From Neisseriaceae bacterium (GTDB lineage: Bacteria; Pseudomonadota; Gammaproteobacteria; Burkholderiales; UBA11063), in contig CANISK010000110.1 in NCBI GenBank assembly GCA_947470205.1, positions 1 to 5,549 on the forward strand: a DNA stretch of 5,549 nt, written 5' to 3'. The translations under genes were made by a program, and so were the position numbers. This document shows, piece after piece, positions 5,369-5,549 of the stretch (positions within the stretch are counted from its first letter, which is position 1; every line of letters starts with the position of its first letter). The notes below the pieces were generated by a model. The model was not told the DNA's origin. It did not search any database and was given only the letters and a program-made list of their open reading frames with translations.

Positions 5369-5381
5369 CACAAAATTTGTG
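5369..5381. repeat. Palindrome CACAAAATTTGTG upstream of the rimI promoter
   Basis: Six-base arms around one central base. It lies about 10 bases upstream of the candidate -35, where an activator could bind. The flanks also give two inverted DnaA-box-like sequences: CTGTCCACA, two mismatches to TTATCCACA, and TGTGAATAA, one mismatch to TGTGGATAA. Confidence 0.4.
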
Positions 5382-5407
5382 AATAATCAAAACAATATGA
5401 ATAATAG

Positions 5408-5425
5408 ACTTCTTGCATAACCTCA
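5408..5425. mobile_element. Possible insertion-sequence end remnant
   Basis: AGACTTCTTGCATAACCT resembles, from memory, terminal inverted repeats of some small proteobacterial insertion sequences (AGACT...TTGCATAA type). There is no transposase in the window and no second end, so at most this is one end of an element that continues rightward or a solo remnant. No gene occupies 5297-5549. Confidence 0.22.
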
Positions 5426-5462
5426 TAAAATGCTAATTCGACATAAGAAATCAATAAATGTT

Positions 5463-5490
5463 GTCATTCCCTAAGTCGTCGGGAATCCAG
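5463..5490. repeat. dRS3-like inverted repeat (ATTCCC-N9-GGGAAT)
   Basis: ATTCCC (5466-5471) and GGGAAT (5481-5486) are reverse-complement arms around nine bases, inside a GTCATTCCC...GGGAATCCAG unit. The Neisseria dRS3 repeat is ATTCCC-N8-GGGAAT, and similar units are scattered in many proteobacterial genomes. It is one of a pair with the unit starting at 5538. Confidence 0.6.
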
Positions 5491-5537
5491 TTTTACAACA
5501 CCCAACATTCATTTTAAAAGGTGACTATCTACATTGA

Positions 5538-5549
5538 ATGGATTCCCGC
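5538..5549. repeat. Second dRS3-like unit, inverted, cut by the window edge
   Basis: ATGGATTCCCGC begins as the reverse complement of the right half of the unit at 5463-5490 (GGGAATCCA). The two units therefore face each other across 47 bases, as in composite repeat arrays or a small miniature element. The rest lies outside the window. Confidence 0.5.

Noticed and set aside
1..5549. CRISPR array, tRNA, toxin-antitoxin pair or defence island
   Set aside because: No spaced short repeats, cloverleaf-like sequence or defence domains seen on either strand.

Overview
This is an AT-rich window, by eye about one third G+C. It most likely comes from the chromosome of a gammaproteobacterium, perhaps a host-associated or fastidious one. 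The evidence is indirect: Gram-negative style lipoproteins, a rimI-like gene next to a family 4 uracil-DNA glycosylase, divergent folate enzymes whose DHPS has a VGHSRK form that I associate from memory with Francisella-like bacteria, and a dRS3-like ATTCCC/GGGAAT repeat. The species cannot be fixed from the sequence alone.

Layout. Bases 1-953 hold two tandem paralogous lipoprotein genes on the + strand. The first is cut by the left edge just before its lipobox cysteine. They end one base from folP, which is convergent. Bases 955-2926 (- strand) carry a folate block: a fused FolB-FolK (dihydroneopterin aldolase plus HPPK) followed by FolP (dihydropteroate synthase). These are consecutive steps from dihydroneopterin to dihydropteroate. 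Bases 2949-3912 hold a + strand flavin-reductase-like gene with its own leader. Bases 3918-5275 (- strand) hold a RimI-like acetyltransferase followed 8 bases later by a family 4 uracil-DNA glycosylase. Bases 5276-5549 are noncoding, with a possible promoter, a small palindrome, an IS-end-like motif and inverted dRS3-like repeats.

The most notable structure is an exact 44-bp direct repeat (2905-2948 and 3913-3956). It brackets the flavin-reductase segment. One copy contains the 3' end of the glycosylase gene; the other contains the start of folB. Read together, they suggest an ancestral - strand operon, rimI-udg-folBK-folP, in which udg and folB overlapped by 17 bases. A 964-bp segment carrying the opposite-facing flavin-reductase gene later split it, and the junction was duplicated so both genes stayed intact.

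Other points: unusual active-site substitutions in the HPPK and DHPS domains, a possible non-AUG (ATT) start for folP behind a strong Shine-Dalgarno sequence, and a long low-complexity N-terminus on the glycosylase. I see no CRISPR array, tRNA, rRNA or recognisable defence system.
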